The position numbers and the translations under genes are program-made. From assembly GCF_008369935.1 (NCBI RefSeq), contig NZ_VTUZ01000021.1, positions 101,734 to 165,733 on the forward strand: a stretch of 64,000 bases of DNA, given 5' to 3'. The notes below the pieces were generated by a model. That model was not told the origin of the DNA and searched no databases. It was given only the letters and a program-made list of their open reading frames with translations. The DNA comes from Paraburkholderia panacisoli. Lineage in GTDB: Bacteria; Pseudomonadota; Gammaproteobacteria; Burkholderiales; Burkholderiaceae. Below, piece by piece: positions 62,653 through 64,000 of the stretch. Position 1 is the first letter of the stretch. Every line of letters begins with the position of its first letter.

Positions 62653-63429
62653 ATGGCTTACGAGAACATTCTTGTTGAGACGCGGGGACGGGTCGGTCTG
62701 ATTACGTTGAATCGTCCGAAGGCGCTGAACGCGCTGAACGACGCCTTGATGGACGAACTGGGCAGCGCGCTGCGCGAGTTCGACGCCGACGACGCGATCG
62801 GCGCGATCGTGGTGACGGGTAGCGAGAAGGCGTTCGCCGCGGGCGCCGACATCGGCATGATGTCGGCCTATACCTATATGGATGTCTACAAGGGCGACTA
62901 CATCACCCGCAACTGGGAGACGGTTCGCTCCATCCGCAAGCCGATCATTGCTGCGGTGGCGGGTTTTGCGCTTGGGGGCGGCTGCGAATTGGCGATGATG
63001 TGCGACATCATTTTCGCTGCCGACACCGCCAAGTTCGGTCAGCCGGAAATCAAGCTCGGCGTCATGCCGGGTGCAGGCGGCACACAGCGGCTGCCGCGTG
63101 CGGTCTCGAAGGCGAAGGCAATGGATCTGTGCCTCACCGCCCGCTTCATGGATGCGAACGAAGCCGAGCGCGCGGGATTGGTGTCGCGTGTCATTCCGGC
63201 TGCCTTGCTACTGGACGAGGCGGTCGCCGCGGCAGCGACCATTGCGGAGTTCCCGTTGCCGGCGGTGATGATGGTGAAGGAGTCGGTCAACCGCGCATAT
63301 GAGACGACGCTCGCGGAAGGCATACATTTTGAGCGCCGCCTGTTCCATTCGCTCTTCGCCACTGAAGATCAGAAAGAGGGCATGGCCGCGTTCGTGGAGA
63401 AGCGCAAGCCGGTTTTCAAGCATCGTTAA
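62653..63429 (+). CDS. paaF: Enoyl-CoA hydratase (PaaF type)
   Basis: 258 residues with an AGGAGGCGGC site before the ATG. It is a crotonase with both catalytic glutamates in place (ALGGGCELAMMCDI and EIKLGVMPGAGGTQRLPRAV) and the oxyanion segment EKAFAAGADIGMM. It hydrates 2,3-dehydroadipyl-CoA in phenylacetate catabolism, consistent with its divergent placement to paaN. General fatty-acid hydratases look similar, so the assignment relies on context. Its stop codon is only 20 bp before the first rRNA promoter. Confidence 0.88.
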   Translation: MAYENILVETRGRVGLITLNRPKALNALNDALMDELGSALREFDADDAIGAIVVTGSEKAFAAGADIGMMSAYTYMDVYKGDYITRNWETVRSIRKPIIAAVAGFALGGGCELAMMCDIIFAADTAKFGQPEIKLGVMPGAGGTQRLPRAVSKAKAMDLCLTARFMDANEAERAGLVSRVIPAALLLDEAVAAAATIAEFPLPAVMMVKESVNRAYETTLAEGIHFERRLFHSLFATEDQKEGMAAFVEKRKPVFKHR

Positions 63430-63898
63430 TACGCTTGTCAAAATAACGCTTGCAAGTCCCCTTCGGGCTCGCTAGAATTCCGCTCTTTCGTGCTCCGGAC
63501 GCCGGCGCACGGGGAGGCGGGAAAGCCAGCAGTGGCAAGGCTTCCAGCGCGCCGGGCAGGTTAGGCAGTCTCGAAAAACCTGTTGACGGCAAAGCGGAAG
63601 TTCTCCATAATCTCCTTTCTCTGCTGCTGATGCAGCGACGCAGAACGGAAGCGGTGCCGGTAGGTGAAACGGACGCCGCGAACGTGAAGCGGATCGATCT
63701 TTAAAAACTAACAGCCGATAAGTGTGGGCGCTTGATGCGAGATGCGGGGCGGGTTCTTTGAATCTGCCATAAAGCAAAAGTATCAAGTCTCACACAGTAA
63801 TGAAAGGAAGGTTTGGCCGTTGAAAGATGGTTGAACACTTCGTCAGTACGTTGAGTGAGCGACCGGTTGGTAAAACAACCGAAAACAGTAACAGGTTT
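63430..63898 (+). promoter_or_regulatory. rRNA operon promoter and leader region
   Basis: P1 is TTGCAA (63450-63455), 17 bp, TAGAAT (63473-63478). P2 is TTGACG (63583-63588), 17 bp, CATAAT (63606-63611). The leader then carries a boxA-like GATCTTTAAAAAC (about 63696-63708) used for rRNA antitermination, and a hairpin CGGTTG (63864-63869) with CAACCG (63876-63881) close to the 16S 5' end. No protein gene is seen in this stretch. Confidence 0.8.
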
Positions 63899-64000
63899 GA
63901 ACTGAAGAGTTTGATCCTGGCTCAGATTGAACGCTGGCGGCATGCCTTACACATGCAAGTCGAACGGCAGCACGGACTTCGGTCTGGTGGCGAGTGGCGA
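63899..64000 (+). rRNA. 16S ribosomal RNA, 5' end (cut by window edge)
   Basis: The segment from 63899 matches the 16S 5' end: CTGAAGAGTTTGATCCTGG followed by CTCAGATTGAACGCTGGCGG, then the V1 region GCAAGTCGAACGGCAGCACG. Position 1 is set by alignment with the E. coli start. Only about 102 nt are in the window. Confidence 0.97.

Overview
The window looks like chromosome 1 of a Burkholderiaceae member, most likely Paraburkholderia or a close relative. The evidence is high-GC coding sequence, betaproteobacterial gene orders (tatABC, petABC-sspAB, hemA-prfA-prmC, rpe-gph-trpEGDC, paaK/I/G/thiolase/N), and a 16S rRNA 5' end entering at the right edge. This assignment comes from recognising families and gene order, not from a database search. 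I see no prophage, insertion sequence, transposase, integrase or CRISPR array; it is a core-genome segment.

Layout: 1-203 is the end of a HIT-family gene. 452-2069 is tatABC. 2207-4193 is a DegS-like protease head to head with a Nif3-like gene. 4414-7191 is petABC (cytochrome bc1, whose Rieske subunit carries a twin-arginine signal), preceded by a 24-codon small ORF with an excellent ribosome binding site. 7287-8474 is sspA-sspB, then tRNA-Thr(TGT), a terminator and a gene-poor stretch. 9381-20656 holds methyltransferases, a flavoprotein, small conserved genes, a divergent TetR/MFS pair with two palindromic operators, a nitroreductase, an MFS carrier and an Hsp70-like gene. 20769-29305 runs from a cold-shock gene and an APC permease through a ring-cleaving dioxygenase-like gene, ubiX, grxD, prmC, prfA and hemA to an orphan response regulator. 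29510-41564 holds a small membrane protein, an aminopeptidase P, a HAD hydrolase, an AsmA-like protein, ettA, the ugpBAEC glycerol-3-phosphate uptake operon and ychF. 41919-47937 has a UbiH-type hydroxylase, dsbC, an M61 peptidase, an azoreductase and ung. 48005-54422 (minus strand) is the rpe-gph-trpL-trpEGDC-CYTH block. 54694-56485 has apaG, a 53-aa membrane protein and mltA. 56679-63429 is a phenylacetate degradation cluster. From 63430 come tandem rRNA promoters and the 16S start.

The most notable finding is an unannotated tryptophan attenuator between gph and trpE: a 24-residue leader peptide with three Trp codons, a mutually exclusive antiterminator hairpin that includes its stop codon, and an intrinsic terminator with a six-T run. 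Others are an OmpR-type regulator with Glu at the phosphoacceptor site, a small ORF abutting the petA reading frame, an 18-bp hairpin between petC and sspA, operators embedded in divergent promoters (TetR/MFS and paa), and an orphan terminator that may end a small RNA.
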